A DNA stretch of 64,000 nucleotides from Luteimonas cucumeris (GTDB taxonomy: Bacteria; Pseudomonadota; Gammaproteobacteria; Xanthomonadales; Xanthomonadaceae), in NCBI RefSeq assembly GCF_007830035.1, contig NZ_VLKN01000003.1, positions 248,001 through 312,000 on the forward strand, read 5' to 3'. This document shows positions 41,631 to 50,573 of this stretch, one piece after another. Made by a program: the position numbers and the translations under genes. The notes beneath the pieces were generated by a model. It saw nothing but the letters and a program-made list of their open reading frames with translations, was not told the DNA's origin and did not search any database. The stretch's first letter is position 1. Each line of letters opens with the position of its first letter.

Positions 41631-42779
41631 ATGCAGCTGCAGACGAAACTGCCGAAGGTCGGCACCACCATCTTCACCGTGATGTCGCAGCTTGCCGCCG
41701 AGCACGGCGCGGTCAACCTTGGACAGGGTTTTCCCGATTTCGCGGTGCCGAAGCGGCTGGTCGACGAACTTGCCAGGGCGATGCAGGCCGGCCACAACCA
41801 GTATGCGGCGATGACCGGCATTCCCGCGCTGCGCCAGGCCATCGCCACCAAGACGCAGCGCGTCTACGGCCATCGTGCCGACGCCGACAGCGAGATCACG
41901 GTGACCAGCGGCGCCACCGAGGCGATCTTCAACGCCATCGCCGCGGTGGTGCGGCCGGGCGAGGAAGTGATCGTGCTCGATCCCTGCTACGACAGCTACG
42001 AGCCGGCGATCGACCTGGCCGGCGCGCGCGCCGTGCACGTGCCGCTGGACCCACGGACGTTCGCGCCGGACTGGCAGTGCGTGCGCGACGCGATCACGCC
42101 GCGCACGCGGATGCTGATGATCAACAGCCCGCACAACCCGTCCGGGGCGATGCTGTCGGCCGACGACATGCGAACGGTCGCGGACCTGCTGCGCGGCAGC
42201 GACATCTTCCTGCTGTCGGACGAGGTCTACGAGCACATCGTGTTCGACGGTGCGCGCCACGAGTCGGCGTTGCGTTACCCGGAACTGCGCGAGCGCGCCT
42301 TCGTCGTTTCCAGCTTCGGCAAGACCTACCACTGCACCGGCTGGAAGGTTGGATACTGCATCGCGCCGCCGGTGCTGAGCGCCGAGTTCCGCAAGGTGCA
42401 CCAGTACAACGTGTTCTGCACCTTCAACCCCGCCCAGCACGCGTTCGCTGCGATGCTCGATGCCGAACCGGAACACTACGAGCAGCTTGGCGCCTTCTAC
42501 CAGGCCAAGCGCGATCGCTTCCGCGAGCAGCTGCTGGGCACGCAGCTGAAGCCATTGCCGGTACCGGGCGGCTATTTCCAGCTGGTCGATTACTCCGCGG
42601 TCAGCGATCTCGACGACCTGGCGTTCTGCCGCTGGCTGACCACCGACAAAGGCGTCGCTGCGATTCCGCTGTCGCCATTCTACGAAACCCCGCCGGCCGG
42701 ACAGCGGCTGGCGCGGCTGTGCTTCGCCAAGAACGAGGCGACGCTGGATGCGGCGATCGAGCGGCTGCAGAAGCTGTAA
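41631..42779 (+). CDS. Methionine aminotransferase (PLP class I)
   Basis: A 382-residue fold-type I aminotransferase. PLP lysine is Lys231 in [16 protein letters not shown], with Asn169 (NSPHNPSG), Asp197 (LSDEVYEH) and the C-terminal Arg in [18 protein letters not shown] (29-37) and [14 protein letters not shown] are characteristic of the YbdL/KAT-like methionine or glutamine transaminase group. It would convert 2-oxo-4-methylthiobutanoate to methionine using glutamine, in methionine salvage. The next gene, an omega-amidase, removes the alpha-ketoglutaramate formed, which supports this. Confidence 0.88.
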   Translation: MQLQTKLPKVGTTIFTVMSQLAAEHGAVNLGQGFPDFAVPKRLVDELARAMQAGHNQYAAMTGIPALRQAIATKTQRVYGHRADADSEITVTSGATEAIFNAIAAVVRPGEEVIVLDPCYDSYEPAIDLAGARAVHVPLDPRTFAPDWQCVRDAITPRTRMLMINSPHNPSGAMLSADDMRTVADLLRGSDIFLLSDEVYEHIVFDGARHESALRYPELRERAFVVSSFGKTYHCTGWKVGYCIAPPVLSAEFRKVHQYNVFCTFNPAQHAFAAMLDAEPEHYEQLGAFYQAKRDRFREQLLGTQLKPLPVPGGYFQLVDYSAVSDLDDLAFCRWLTTDKGVAAIPLSPFYETPPAGQRLARLCFAKNEATLDAAIERLQKL

Positions 42780-42786
42780 TTCGTCA

Positions 42787-42919
42787 TTCGTGATTCGTGA
42801 TTCGTGACTCGAAAGAGCGCGAGCCGCGACGCGACCAATCACTAATCACTAATCACTAATCACTAATCACTAATCACTAATCACTAATCACTAATCACTA
42901 ATCACCAATCACCAATCAC
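42787..42919. repeat. Inverted heptamer repeat arrays
   Basis: Twelve contiguous heptamers, nine TAATCAC and three CAATCAC, occupy 42836-42919. A short array of the complementary unit (GTGATTC-type, about three copies, 42787-42810) lies before it, across a 25-base spacer. The array ends ten bases before the omega-amidase start codon. Confidence 0.95.
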
Positions 42920-42929
42920 GGCTTCCCAG

Positions 42930-43727
42930 ATGAACAATCTCCGCATCTCCCTCGTCCAAGGCGACACCCGCTGGCACGATCCGGCGGGAAACCGCGAGTA
43001 CTACGGCGACCTGATCGCGCCGCTGCACGGCATCACCGACGTGGTGCTGCTGCCGGAAACCTTCACCAGCGGTTTCAGCAACGAGGCCATCGAGCAGGCG
43101 GAAACCATGGGCGGTCCGACCGTGGACTGGCTCAGGGAACAGGCCCGGCGCCTGGATGCGGCGATCTGCGGTAGCGTGCAATTGCGTGCCGACGAAGGCG
43201 TGTTCAATCGCCTGCTGTGGGTCACGCCCGATGGCGGATTGAAGCATTACGACAAGCGCCACCTGTTCCGCTATGCCAGGGAACACGAACGCTATGCCGG
43301 TGGGCGCGAGCGGCTGACGGTGGAGTGGAAGGGCTGGCGGATCTGTCCACTGGTCTGCTACGACCTGCGTTTCCCGGTGTTCTCGCGCAACCGTTACGAC
43401 GTCGAGCGCAAGGACGGGTTGGATTACGACCTGCTGCTGTACGTTGCCAACTGGCCGGCGGCGCGCGCTTATGCGTGGAAGACGCTGCTGCGCGCGCGCG
43501 CGATCGAGAACCTGTGCTACGTCGCTGGCCTCAACCGCGTCGGCGATGATGGCAACGGCCTGCATTACGCCGGCGACAGCGCGGTGATCGATTTCCTCGG
43601 GAATCCGGTCAGCGAATGTACCGACGAGGAAGTGGTCGTCACCACCACGCTGCTGGCGTCCGAGCTGGCCGCGCATCGCGAGCGCTTCCCGGCGATGCTG
43701 GATGGGGATTCTTTCGAACTCACCTGA
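42930..43727 (+). CDS. Omega-amidase (nitrilase superfamily)
   Basis: A 265-residue nitrilase-fold enzyme with the complete triad Glu43 (LLPETFTSGF), Lys109 (HYDKRHLF) and Cys143 (LVCYDLRFP). The YDLRFP and SGF patterns fit the YafV/Nit2 omega-amidase group, which hydrolyses 2-oxoglutaramate or 2-oxosuccinamate. Its place after the methionine aminotransferase gives the glutamine transaminase-omega-amidase pair of methionine salvage. No Shine-Dalgarno is visible; the start codon follows CGGCTTCCCAG just after a heptamer array, so its translation may depend on that leader. Confidence 0.9.
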   Translation: MNNLRISLVQGDTRWHDPAGNREYYGDLIAPLHGITDVVLLPETFTSGFSNEAIEQAETMGGPTVDWLREQARRLDAAICGSVQLRADEGVFNRLLWVTPDGGLKHYDKRHLFRYAREHERYAGGRERLTVEWKGWRICPLVCYDLRFPVFSRNRYDVERKDGLDYDLLLYVANWPAARAYAWKTLLRARAIENLCYVAGLNRVGDDGNGLHYAGDSAVIDFLGNPVSECTDEEVVVTTTLLASELAAHRERFPAMLDGDSFELT

Positions 43728-43757
43728 CGCTTGACATTTCCGCGCTGCAACGAGCGT

Positions 43758-44873
43758 TCAATTCCGGGCAGAGCGATCGCCGCGGCCGTGGAAATACACC
43801 TGCTCGGCGGTCCAGCGCAGCGGCGCCGAATCCAGCAGCAGGTTGAACGGCCAGTCCATCTGCAGATGGTCGTAGGCAAAACGCAGCGCGCGCTTGATCC
43901 GGAAATGTGGCGCAGCGTCGACCGCTACCGGCTCCGGCCGCGGAGCGCCGTGCCGCACGTGCTTCGCGATCGCTTCGCCCACGGCCCAGCCATGCCGCCA
44001 GGCAGAATGGATCCCGCCTGCGGTGACGGGCGACACGATTCCGGCCGCATCGCCTACCAGCATCACGCCGGGCGAGGACAACGGCGACACCGGTCCGCCG
44101 CAGGGAATCAGGCCCGCCCGTGTGGCCGTGGCGGTCGTTTCCGGTGACAGGCCGATCGATGCGCGGATGCGTTCCAGGAAACCCTCGATGTCCGGGCCGT
44201 GCGTGCCCGCGTTGCGATGCCGCAGCGCCAGTCCGACCTGTACACCTGTCGGGTTCTGCGTGGCCCAGCCGATGTAGCCCGGCGCGTAGCGCCTGCTGAT
44301 GAAGCAGTGCAGGGCGTCGGGTTCGCGCAATCGTGCGCCGGCGAATTCATGCTCGACGCCGTACAGGAAGTCCTCCACGCGCCCCAGCCGCGCGCGTTGC
44401 GCGACACGCGACTTCGCGCCATCGGCGCCGACCAGGTAGCGGGTACTGCCCACACCGGCGACTTGCCAGCCGTTGCCTTCATGTGCCGCGGAAACGAACG
44501 ATTGCTGCAGGCGCAGGTCGACGCCCTGCGCGCGCATTTCGTCGGCCAGCCAGCGCATCAGGTTGGGCGTGTCGGTGGTCAGGAAGTAGTAATCGGGTGC
44601 CCGCAGCGACAGGCTGCGCAGGTTCGGCGCGTACAGACGCACGCTTTCGACGCGCCGGAACAGGTGGGCGGGCATGCGGTTGAGCCAGGTCTGCTCCGCC
44701 GCTTCCTTGACGATGATGCCGGTGGTGTGGAGCTTGATGCCCGGATCGCGCTTGCGCTCCATCACGCACACGCGCAGGCCGTACTGCGACGCCGCCAGCG
44801 CGCAGGCGGCACCGCCGAAGCTGGCGCCGACCACCACCAGGTCCCAGTCAGGATGTCCGTTTGTTTTCGCCAT
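43758..44873 (-). CDS. FAD-dependent oxidoreductase, geranylgeranyl-reductase-like
   Basis: A 371-residue flavoprotein. The Rossmann FAD motif is VVVGASFGGAACA (13-25), with the second FAD motif GVMLVGDAAGIVSPVTAGGI (about 292-311). Landmarks resemble the geranylgeranyl/digeranylgeranyl reductase and PHBH-like monooxygenase groups. The start MAKTNGHPDW at 44873 is favoured over a GTG at 44909. No biosynthetic neighbour gives the substrate, so 'reductase or hydroxylase' is left open. It faces the omega-amidase convergently. Confidence 0.78.
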   Translation of the reverse strand: MAKTNGHPDWDLVVVGASFGGAACALAASQYGLRVCVMERKRDPGIKLHTTGIIVKEAAEQTWLNRMPAHLFRRVESVRLYAPNLRSLSLRAPDYYFLTTDTPNLMRWLADEMRAQGVDLRLQQSFVSAAHEGNGWQVAGVGSTRYLVGADGAKSRVAQRARLGRVEDFLYGVEHEFAGARLREPDALHCFISRRYAPGYIGWATQNPTGVQVGLALRHRNAGTHGPDIEGFLERIRASIGLSPETTATATRAGLIPCGGPVSPLSSPGVMLVGDAAGIVSPVTAGGIHSAWRHGWAVGEAIAKHVRHGAPRPEPVAVDAAPHFRIKRALRFAYDHLQMDWPFNLLLDSAPLRWTAEQVYFHGRGDRSARN

Positions 44874-45115
44874 CGGCTGCCATGAAGTTAGAAGGAATTT
44901 CAGCCGCACCTATTGGGCCAACGAATCGCTGGGGTAAGGGGTGAATAGGAGCGCCGAAGCGGCCGTAGTTTCATGCCGCGCCGCGTGCGCACGATGGGCG
45001 CAATGTGAAGCCGATGCGAAGCCGGCGCGCATCGACGATGCGCTAACGGTGGGCTCACCTTGCTATTACGCCCGCGCGTGGACCCTAGGCGTGGGTTCAT
45101 CGTGGAGTCGATGTC

Positions 45116-45403
45116 ATGGGCCAGTTCGCTGAATGCGTCTATACGGACCAGGCGGATATCGCGCTGCTGGAATCGCGCGCCACGCAGCTGCCGGACGAAG
45201 CCAAGGTCGCGCTGGTGCTGATCGACGGCAGCAAGGTGGAGGGGGTGGTCTCCGCTCGCCCCACCGTGCAGATATTCCACGACGATGCGGGTGAGGAGGG
45301 CATCAATGGGCTGGTGCGCATCGACGATGCGCACGATCCGCAGCGCGCCCATTACCTGTGGCTCGACGAGATCCTGGAAGTCCACCAGACAGGCTCGGCG
45401 TAG
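45116..45403 (+). CDS. DUF3247 family protein (xanthomonad type)
   Basis: A 95-residue soluble protein: ALLESRATQLPDEAKVALVLIDG, VSARPTVQIFHDDAGEEGINGLVRID and a HYLWLDEILEVHQTGS end are the marks of DUF3247 (parts quoted). The family is small, mostly known from Xanthomonadaceae, and of unknown function; an SH3-like beta barrel is likely. The upstream 240 bases hold its promoter and no other gene. Confidence 0.85.
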   Translation: MGQFAECVYTDQADIALLESRATQLPDEAKVALVLIDGSKVEGVVSARPTVQIFHDDAGEEGINGLVRIDDAHDPQRAHYLWLDEILEVHQTGSA

Positions 45404-45490
45404 GCAGCCTCGACGCGGACTGGCGGAAAAGCGATCCGTATTGCCTCGCTGCGGATGATTCCAGGAGGCCGATGCGCCGGAGGAGGACTC

Positions 45491-45595
45491 ATGAAAACAG
45501 CCACCCGACATCCGCTGCTTCCTTTCCTGATCGCACTGACCTTGGCGCTGGGACTGTCGTGTTCGCCGCGTGCGCTGGCGGTCCTGGTTGGGTGA
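45491..45595 (+). pseudogene. Tiny secreted/lipoprotein-like ORF, probably a 5' remnant
   Basis: Thirty-four codons starting MKTATRHPLL with an ideal ribosome site (AGGAGG, four bases before ATG). The product is almost all signal peptide: basic start, hydrophobic FLIALTLALGLS, then CSPRALAVLVG and a stop. A GLSC segment could act as a lipobox. A repeat-like stretch (45596-45690) begins right at the stop. I infer that the repeat or a deletion removed the mature part of a secreted protein; a genuine small peptide cannot be excluded. Confidence 0.5.
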
Positions 45596-45695
45596 ATCTT
45601 GTCGTCCGAGCGTGTCGAGGGGTCTGCTTGCAGGAACGACGGGTAAAAAAACAGGTCCTTCGCTACGCTCGGGATGACAGAGAGATTTAAGGCAC
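45596..45695. repeat. Interspersed repeat, CTTCGCTACGCTCGGGATGACA type
   Basis: GTCGTCCGAGCGTGTCGAGGGG... and ...CAGGTCCTTCGCTACGCTCGGGATGACA form partial inverted arms with a T-poor spacer. It matches the style of a repeat widespread in xanthomonads whose translation gives RYARDD or SFRAYRG peptides. The right end borders the rluB terminator. Confidence 0.55.
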
Positions 45696-45736
45696 TCGCT
45701 TAGTAGGTTCCTGTCGCGGTTCTGTTGATTCCGAAA

Positions 45737-45766
45737 CAAAAAAGGGCGCCGGGGCGCCCTTTTCTT
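45737..45766 (-). terminator. Rho-independent terminator of rluB
   Basis: GGGCGCC, two-base loop, GGCGCCC, flanked by AAAAAA and by TTTTC. On the minus strand it lies about 20 bases after the rluB stop codon. Confidence 0.85.
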
Positions 45767-45780
45767 CATGACTGCGATCC

Positions 45781-47424
45781 TCAGCGATTGCCGCCGTGAC
45801 CCTGTCCGCCGCTGCGCGGGCCGCGATTGCCGCCACCTGGACGCGGTCCCTTCGGGCCACCGGGCGGACGATTCCCGCCGGGACGGTTGCCGGCCGGACG
45901 CGGGCTGCGCGGCCGGTCGCCATAGGGATTGAAGCTGCCGGGGTTGGCATGGTCGGACGGGAAGCTCGGCGCATTGCCGGGATGACCGTACGGACGCGGT
46001 GCCCGCTGGCCCTGGCCTTGGCCCTGACCGGGGCCGCGAGGTCCGCGAGGTCCGCGCTGGTCGGCGTTGGGGTTGGCGCCACCTTCGCGGTACGGACGAT
46101 TGCCGCCACCGGGCCCGCCGCTGCGGGCGCCGCCCGGACGTGGGCCACCACCGGGCCGGCCGCCGGGCTTGTTGCCATAAGGCTTGCCCGGTCCGCGGCG
46201 TTGCTGGCCGTCGGCATTGCGATGCCCGGTCGGGCCGGTGTCGACGCCTTCCGGTACGTACCAGGTACGGAACGCGGCCGGATTGCCTTCCGGCAACGGC
46301 TTGGGCCCCTTGTGCGCGCGTTGCTTGAACGGCTTGTGCGCCTGCTTGGCGGCCGCTTCGCCGCTCACGGTCAGGCCGCCATGGGGCTTCCTGGCGCCGA
46401 AGCGGCCACGGCCGCGGTCCTCGCGGACATGGTCGAAGCGGCGCAGTTCGCGACCCTCGTCGGCGGTGTTGTGGCCACCGACATAACCATGCGCGCGTTC
46501 GCCGGAAAGATGCACGGTGGACTTGGCGGCCTTGCGCTGGCCGATCACCGGCTGCAGCGTCAGCGCCGGTGGCGGGCCTTCCTCGAGCTTCAGTTCCTTG
46601 CGCAGCATCTCGACCTTGTCGGCCGCCATCTCCTGCGATTGTCCGCGCAGCAGCGGCTGCGGCAACGCGACCGAACCGTAACGGATGCGCTTCAGGCGGC
46701 TGACCTGGCAGCCCTGCGATTCCCACAGCCGGCGCACTTCGCGATTGCGGCCTTCCTTCAGCAGCACGCGGAACCAGTCGTGCGAGTCGGTGCCGCCGAT
46801 ACGCTCGATGTCATCGAACTTGGCCGGGCCGTCGTCCAGCGCCACACCGCGGCGCAGTCGGTCGACGATGTTGTCCGGCACGGTCTCCATGCCTTCGGGC
46901 GCGCGCACGCGGCAGACGTACTCGCGTTCGACCTCGAACGAGGGATGCATCATCGCGTTGGCCAGCTCGCCGTCGGTGGTGAGCAGCAGCAGGCCGGTGG
47001 TGTTGATGTCCAATCGCCCGATCGCGATCCAGCGCGCGCCCTTCAGGGCTGGAAGCGCCTCGAAAATGGTCGGGCGACCTTCGGGATCCTCGCGCGTGGT
47101 GACTTCGCCTTCGGGCTTGTTGTACAGCAGTACGCGTGCCGGTTCGGTCAGCGCGCTGGCGACGAAACTGCGGCCGTCGAGTTCGACCTTGTCGCCGCTG
47201 CCGATGCTCATGCCGGTTTGCGCGACTTCGCCATTGACCTTGACCAGGCCGTCGGCGATGCGCTGTTCCAGCGCGCGCCGCGAGCCCAGGCCTGCCTGGG
47301 CCAGCACCTTGTGCAGGCGCTCTTCCAGGCGCGGGCTGCTGTCGTTGTTCTGTTCGGCGCCGCGCTTCAGTGAAAGCTTGCGGCTACCGGTGTTCTTGTT
47401 GCTGGGAGTGTCTTTCTCACTCAT
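45781..47424 (-). CDS. rluB: 23S rRNA pseudouridine(2605) synthase RluB with a long Gly/Pro/Arg-rich tail
   Basis: A 547-residue RsuA/RluB-type enzyme. The S4 RNA-binding domain (about 32-90: ERLHKVLAQAGLGSRRALEQRI) is followed by the catalytic domain with Asp139 in GRLDINTTGLLLLTTDGELAN (parts quoted), and KEGRNREVRRLWE. From about residue 290 the protein is a low-complexity tail rich in Gly, Pro, Arg and Asn (GGRPGGGPRPGG, RGPRGPRGPGQG), nearly half its length. Such RGG-like tails may bind RNA or phase-separate; core enzymes lack them. The start abuts the scpB stop. Confidence 0.92.
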   Translation of the reverse strand: MSEKDTPSNKNTGSRKLSLKRGAEQNNDSSPRLEERLHKVLAQAGLGSRRALEQRIADGLVKVNGEVAQTGMSIGSGDKVELDGRSFVASALTEPARVLLYNKPEGEVTTREDPEGRPTIFEALPALKGARWIAIGRLDINTTGLLLLTTDGELANAMMHPSFEVEREYVCRVRAPEGMETVPDNIVDRLRRGVALDDGPAKFDDIERIGGTDSHDWFRVLLKEGRNREVRRLWESQGCQVSRLKRIRYGSVALPQPLLRGQSQEMAADKVEMLRKELKLEEGPPPALTLQPVIGQRKAAKSTVHLSGERAHGYVGGHNTADEGRELRRFDHVREDRGRGRFGARKPHGGLTVSGEAAAKQAHKPFKQRAHKGPKPLPEGNPAAFRTWYVPEGVDTGPTGHRNADGQQRRGPGKPYGNKPGGRPGGGPRPGGARSGGPGGGNRPYREGGANPNADQRGPRGPRGPGQGQGQGQRAPRPYGHPGNAPSFPSDHANPGSFNPYGDRPRSPRPAGNRPGGNRPPGGPKGPRPGGGNRGPRSGGQGHGGNR

Positions 47425-48294
47425 TCAAATACTCCGGGTGCTGTCGCCGTCGTCGGCGAGGGCAGGGTCGTTCGATTCGTCTTGCGATTCGGGGTGGGAG
47501 GAAAGGTGCGTGGCGACGTCTTCGTCGTCGTGCACGGTGTCTGGATCGTTGCTGTGTTCGGTTTCTTCTTCGTTCTCTGAATCGACGACGGTGGTTTCGT
47601 CGTCACTTGCGGGTTCCAGGTCATCGCGGCCGCTGTCAGCAGCGACTTCGTCATCGATGCCGTCCTCGCTATCGGTGCCAGCAGGCGTATCGGCGTTGGC
47701 GACGGCGAGATCGCCGATCGGCAGCGCGTCGCGTTCGCCATCCAGCTTGAGCTGGGGTTCCAGGTCGCCGAAATCCTTCAGCTCCGACAGCGGCGGCAGT
47801 TCGTCCAGGCGCTTGAGGCCGAAGTAGTCGAGGAAGCCCTTGGTGGTGCCGAGCAGCTCGGGTTTTCCGGGCATGTCGCGGTGGCCGACGACGCGGATCC
47901 ATTCGCGTTCCTCGAGCGCCTTGATGATGTTGCTGTTGACCGTGACGCCGCGGATCTGCTCGATCTCGCCGCGGGTGATCGGCTGGCGATAGGCGATCAG
48001 CGCCAGTGTTTCCAGGGTGGCGCGGGTGTAGCGGGTCTGGCGCTCGGTCCACAGGCGCGCGACCCAGGGATGCACGTCGGCCTGCACCTGGTAGCGGAAG
48101 CCGGAGGCGACCTCGACCAGTTCCACGCCGCGTCCGGCGGACTGTTCGCGCAGCGTCTCCAGCGCCTTTTCGACGCTGTCGGCCGGCGCCGGCTGGTCTT
48201 CCGGGAACAGCGCATGCAACTGCGCCAGCGTCAGCGGCTGGTTGGCCGCGAGCAGTGCGGCTTCGACGATACGGATGATGAGTTGTTGGTCCAT
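47425..48294 (-). CDS. scpB: SMC-ScpB complex protein ScpB
   Basis: A 289-residue protein. Residues 1-185 contain the paired winged-helix domains (RIVEAALLAANQPLTLAQL, LALIAYRQPITRGEIEQIRG, LGTTKGFLDYFGLKRLDELPPL) that bind ScpA and the SMC kleisin assembly for chromosome segregation. Residues 190-289 are a long acidic tail (Asp/Glu/Ser), longer than in standard ScpB. It follows scpA and its stop touches the rluB start, the usual scpA-scpB-rluB order. Confidence 0.93.
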   Translation of the reverse strand: MDQQLIIRIVEAALLAANQPLTLAQLHALFPEDQPAPADSVEKALETLREQSAGRGVELVEVASGFRYQVQADVHPWVARLWTERQTRYTRATLETLALIAYRQPITRGEIEQIRGVTVNSNIIKALEEREWIRVVGHRDMPGKPELLGTTKGFLDYFGLKRLDELPPLSELKDFGDLEPQLKLDGERDALPIGDLAVANADTPAGTDSEDGIDDEVAADSGRDDLEPASDDETTVVDSENEEETEHSNDPDTVHDDEDVATHLSSHPESQDESNDPALADDGDSTRSI

Positions 48295-48325
48295 CGATGT
48301 TCTTGATAGTGGTTGCTTTCAGGCT

Positions 48326-48452
48326 GTCGTTCCGCGAAGACGGGAACCCAGCGATTCTGTTTTTGCCGTAGCCGGCGCGAGCCGGTTACATGTTGCCGCT
48401 GAAGCTTTCGGTGCCGGAATCAGCAATGAAATCCGGCATGCGTCGGGATGAC
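48326..48452. repeat. Degenerate inverted repeat between scpA and scpB
   Basis: GTCGTTCCGCGAAGACGGGAACCCAGCG at the left and GGCATGCGTCGGGATGACG at the right resemble degenerate ends of the GGATCCCGGCG-type element. It fills most of the 176-base scpA-scpB gap. Arms are only partly complementary. Confidence 0.4.
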
Positions 48453-48470
48453 GGCGCCAGAGGTGTCTGC

Positions 48471-49391
48471 TCACTCCGCGTCGTTCGCCGCCGGCGCGTC
48501 GTCGTCGAATTCGCTCGACAGTTCCAGTCCGGCATGGCCGTCGCCGTCTTCCCCGACCGCCAGCGACTTGAGGTAGATCGGCGCCAGCGGCGCTTCCTGC
48601 ACGATGTCGATCAATTGCTCCTTCGCCAGTTCCAGCAGCGACAGGAAGGTCACCACCACGCCGAGCTTGCCCTCGCGCGGTTCGAACAACGACTCGAAGC
48701 GGTGGAAGGCGCCATCGCCCAGCCGGGTCAGCAGTTCGCCCATGCGCTGGCGCACGCTGAGCGCATCGCGCTTGATGGCGTGGCCGGTGAACAGCTCGGC
48801 GCGCTTGAGCACGTCGTGCAGGGCCAGCAGCATCTCGCGCAGGTCGACCGGTGGCGGCAGGCGCACCGCGGCGCGATCGGGCACGAAGGCCCGTGCCGTC
48901 GTGGTGTCGCGGTCGAGCCGGGGCAGGGCGTCGATGTCCTCGGCGGCCTGCTTGAAGCGCTCGTACTCCTGCAGGCGCCGCACCAGGTCGGCGCGCGGGT
49001 CGTCCTCCAGGCCTTCTTCGGCCGGCGGTCGCGGCAGCAGCATCCGCGACTTGATCTCGGCCAGGATCGCGGCCATCACCAGGTATTCGGCCGCCAGTTC
49101 GAAGCGCAGCTCGTGCATCGCCTGGATGTAGTCGACGTACTGGCGGGTGATCTCCGCCACCGGGATGTCGAGGATGTCCAGGTTCTGGCGGCGGATCAGG
49201 TACAGCAACAGGTCCAGCGGGCCTTCGAATGCCTCGAGGATGACTTCCAGCGCATCCGGCGGGATGTACAGGTCCTGCGGGATCTGCAGCACCGGCTGAC
49301 CGAGCACCATCGCCAACGGCATTTCCTGCTGCTGCGGGTGGACGGGCGCGTGGTTGGAGTGAGTCGCGTCTGGCGCGGTTTCTGCAGTCAT
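48471..49391 (-). CDS. scpA: Segregation and condensation protein ScpA
   Basis: A 306-residue kleisin. The N-terminal domain has [35 protein letters not shown] (first part quoted), which binds the SMC coiled coil, and the C-terminal domain has [17 protein letters not shown], which binds the SMC head. About 30 proline/alanine/glutamine-rich residues precede the kleisin N-terminus and the end is acidic. The start at 49391 is the first ATG compatible with the ORF; the true start may be somewhat downstream. Confidence 0.93.
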   Translation of the reverse strand: MTAETAPDATHSNHAPVHPQQQEMPLAMVLGQPVLQIPQDLYIPPDALEVILEAFEGPLDLLLYLIRRQNLDILDIPVAEITRQYVDYIQAMHELRFELAAEYLVMAAILAEIKSRMLLPRPPAEEGLEDDPRADLVRRLQEYERFKQAAEDIDALPRLDRDTTTARAFVPDRAAVRLPPPVDLREMLLALHDVLKRAELFTGHAIKRDALSVRQRMGELLTRLGDGAFHRFESLFEPREGKLGVVVTFLSLLELAKEQLIDIVQEAPLAPIYLKSLAVGEDGDGHAGLELSSEFDDDAPAANDAE

Positions 49392-49804
49392 CTGTAAGCG
49401 GCCCCCTCTGGGCCACTGAACATGCGGTTGGCGCGCGGCAACCGCGGCCGTTGGATCGTTACCACGGATCCCTGCAAACCCGGTCGCAGGGGCGGTACGC
49501 CGCCCGAACGCCACAAGCGGCCACGCCACGGAATGCGGTGGCGACGGACATCGAGGAGACGGTCGGGCGTGGCCGGCGGGGGCAGCGATTCGAGCGTCGG
49601 TATGCCTGGAAGGCCTATTCGCGACGGGCCGCTGCGTCCGGCCTCAAGCTATGGACCCAAGGGTACGGGCTGCGATGGACCGTGTCCAGCCTGCCAGCGT
49701 CGCCTGGCAGGAGGGCTTCAGCCTGCAGTGCCGGATCATCGGCGGAAGGTCGTGCATCGGGGCCCGATACAATCGTCCGGATTTTCTTCGGCAGGGAGCA
49801 GGGC
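49392..49804. other. 413-base gap upstream of scpA, no recognised gene
   Basis: Several frames are open because of the high GC, but none has a ribosome site or family resemblance. It should contain promoters for scpA (minus) and yciI-bolA (plus). Confidence 0.5.
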
Positions 49805-50104
49805 ATGTGGTACGCAATCGAAGGCCACGACGGCCCTGACGTGCTGGCGCAGCGGCTGCAGGCCAGGCCGCAGCACCTCTCGCGTCTGACGGCGTTGCGC
49901 GATGAGGGGCGGCTGTTGCTGGCCGGGCCGTGCCCGGCGATCGACGCCGAAGATCCGGGGCCTGCCGGTTTCAGCGGCAGCATCGTGATCGCCGAGTTCC
50001 CTTCGCTGGCCGCGGCGCGGGAATGGGCCGATGCCGACCCGTATGTCGCTGCAGGCGTCTATCACCGCGTCGACGTGCGGCCGTTCAAGCCGGTGCTGCC
50101 GTGA
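49805..50104 (+). CDS. yciI: YciI family protein
   Basis: A 99-residue protein of the YCII ferredoxin-like fold. Start [14 protein letters not shown]; the pattern [29 protein letters not shown] then [20 protein letters not shown] is typical of YciI (parts quoted). It has the histidine and aspartate residues (HDGPD, DADPY) proposed as active-site residues in this family. The product is distinct from the DGPF-type protein at 27317-27739. Its stop overlaps the GTG start of bolA by four bases. Confidence 0.88.
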   Translation: MWYAIEGHDGPDVLAQRLQARPQHLSRLTALRDEGRLLLAGPCPAIDAEDPGPAGFSGSIVIAEFPSLAAAREWADADPYVAAGVYHRVDVRPFKPVLP

Positions 50105-50397
50105 GCTCGGAACCGCTGCCGCGCGAACAGCGCGTCGAGGCGATCCGCACCGCGCTTGAGGTGGCCCTGGCCCCGCTGCAACTGGACATCCGCGACGACA
50201 GCGCCCGTCATGCGCACCATGCTGGCGCCCGCGACGGGCGTGGGCACTTCCATGTCGAGATCGTCAGCGAGGTCTTTGCCGGCCTGTCGTCGCTGGCGCG
50301 GCATCGCGCGGTCTATGCGGCGCTCGGCGAATTGATGACGACCGACATCCATGCCTTGTCGATGCGCGCGCAGACTCCAGAAGAGGCTGCTCTATAG
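50101..50397 (+). CDS. bolA: BolA family protein
   Basis: A 98-residue protein starting at GTG 50101, inside the yciI stop codon. BolA fold: [13 protein letters not shown] first helix, [44 protein letters not shown] (parts quoted) with the conserved H-x-H-H region and the FxGLSxLxRHRxVYxAL signature, then [14 protein letters not shown]. Such proteins bind glutaredoxin/Fe-S clusters or DNA. Coupling to yciI is common in proteobacteria. Confidence 0.92.
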   Translation: MSSEPLPREQRVEAIRTALEVALAPLQLDIRDDSARHAHHAGARDGRGHFHVEIVSEVFAGLSSLARHRAVYAALGELMTTDIHALSMRAQTPEEAAL

Positions 50398-50519
50398 AAG
50401 GGCGTCTTTACTTCCTGCACGGGAAGCGGTCGATGAGTTACGGTGAGCCCCGTTCCGCGCCGTTTCCGACGGGCCAGCATGCTGCGACTGCAGCATGACT
50501 GTTGCTTTACACACTGCGC

Positions 50520-50533
50520 TGAAAACGTTTACA
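50520..50533. promoter_or_regulatory. LacI-family operator-like palindrome
   Basis: TGAAAACGTTTACA is a near-palindrome (all but one base pair symmetrical) centred on CG, as is usual for LacI-family sites. It is 41 bases upstream of the LacI-type gene, so autoregulation is likely. Confidence 0.6.
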
Positions 50534-50573
50534 TTCCGGCCACACCCGATCCGTCGGTAGAGGCGAGCCACGC

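Noticed and set aside
42836-42919. Possible CRISPR array
   Set aside because: The units are seven bases and contiguous without spacers, so this is a microsatellite-like array, not a CRISPR; no cas genes are present.
45596-45695. A regulatory RNA at the repeat before rluB's terminator
   Set aside because: The arms match a dispersed repeat style and lack a promoter; a repeat is the simpler reading.
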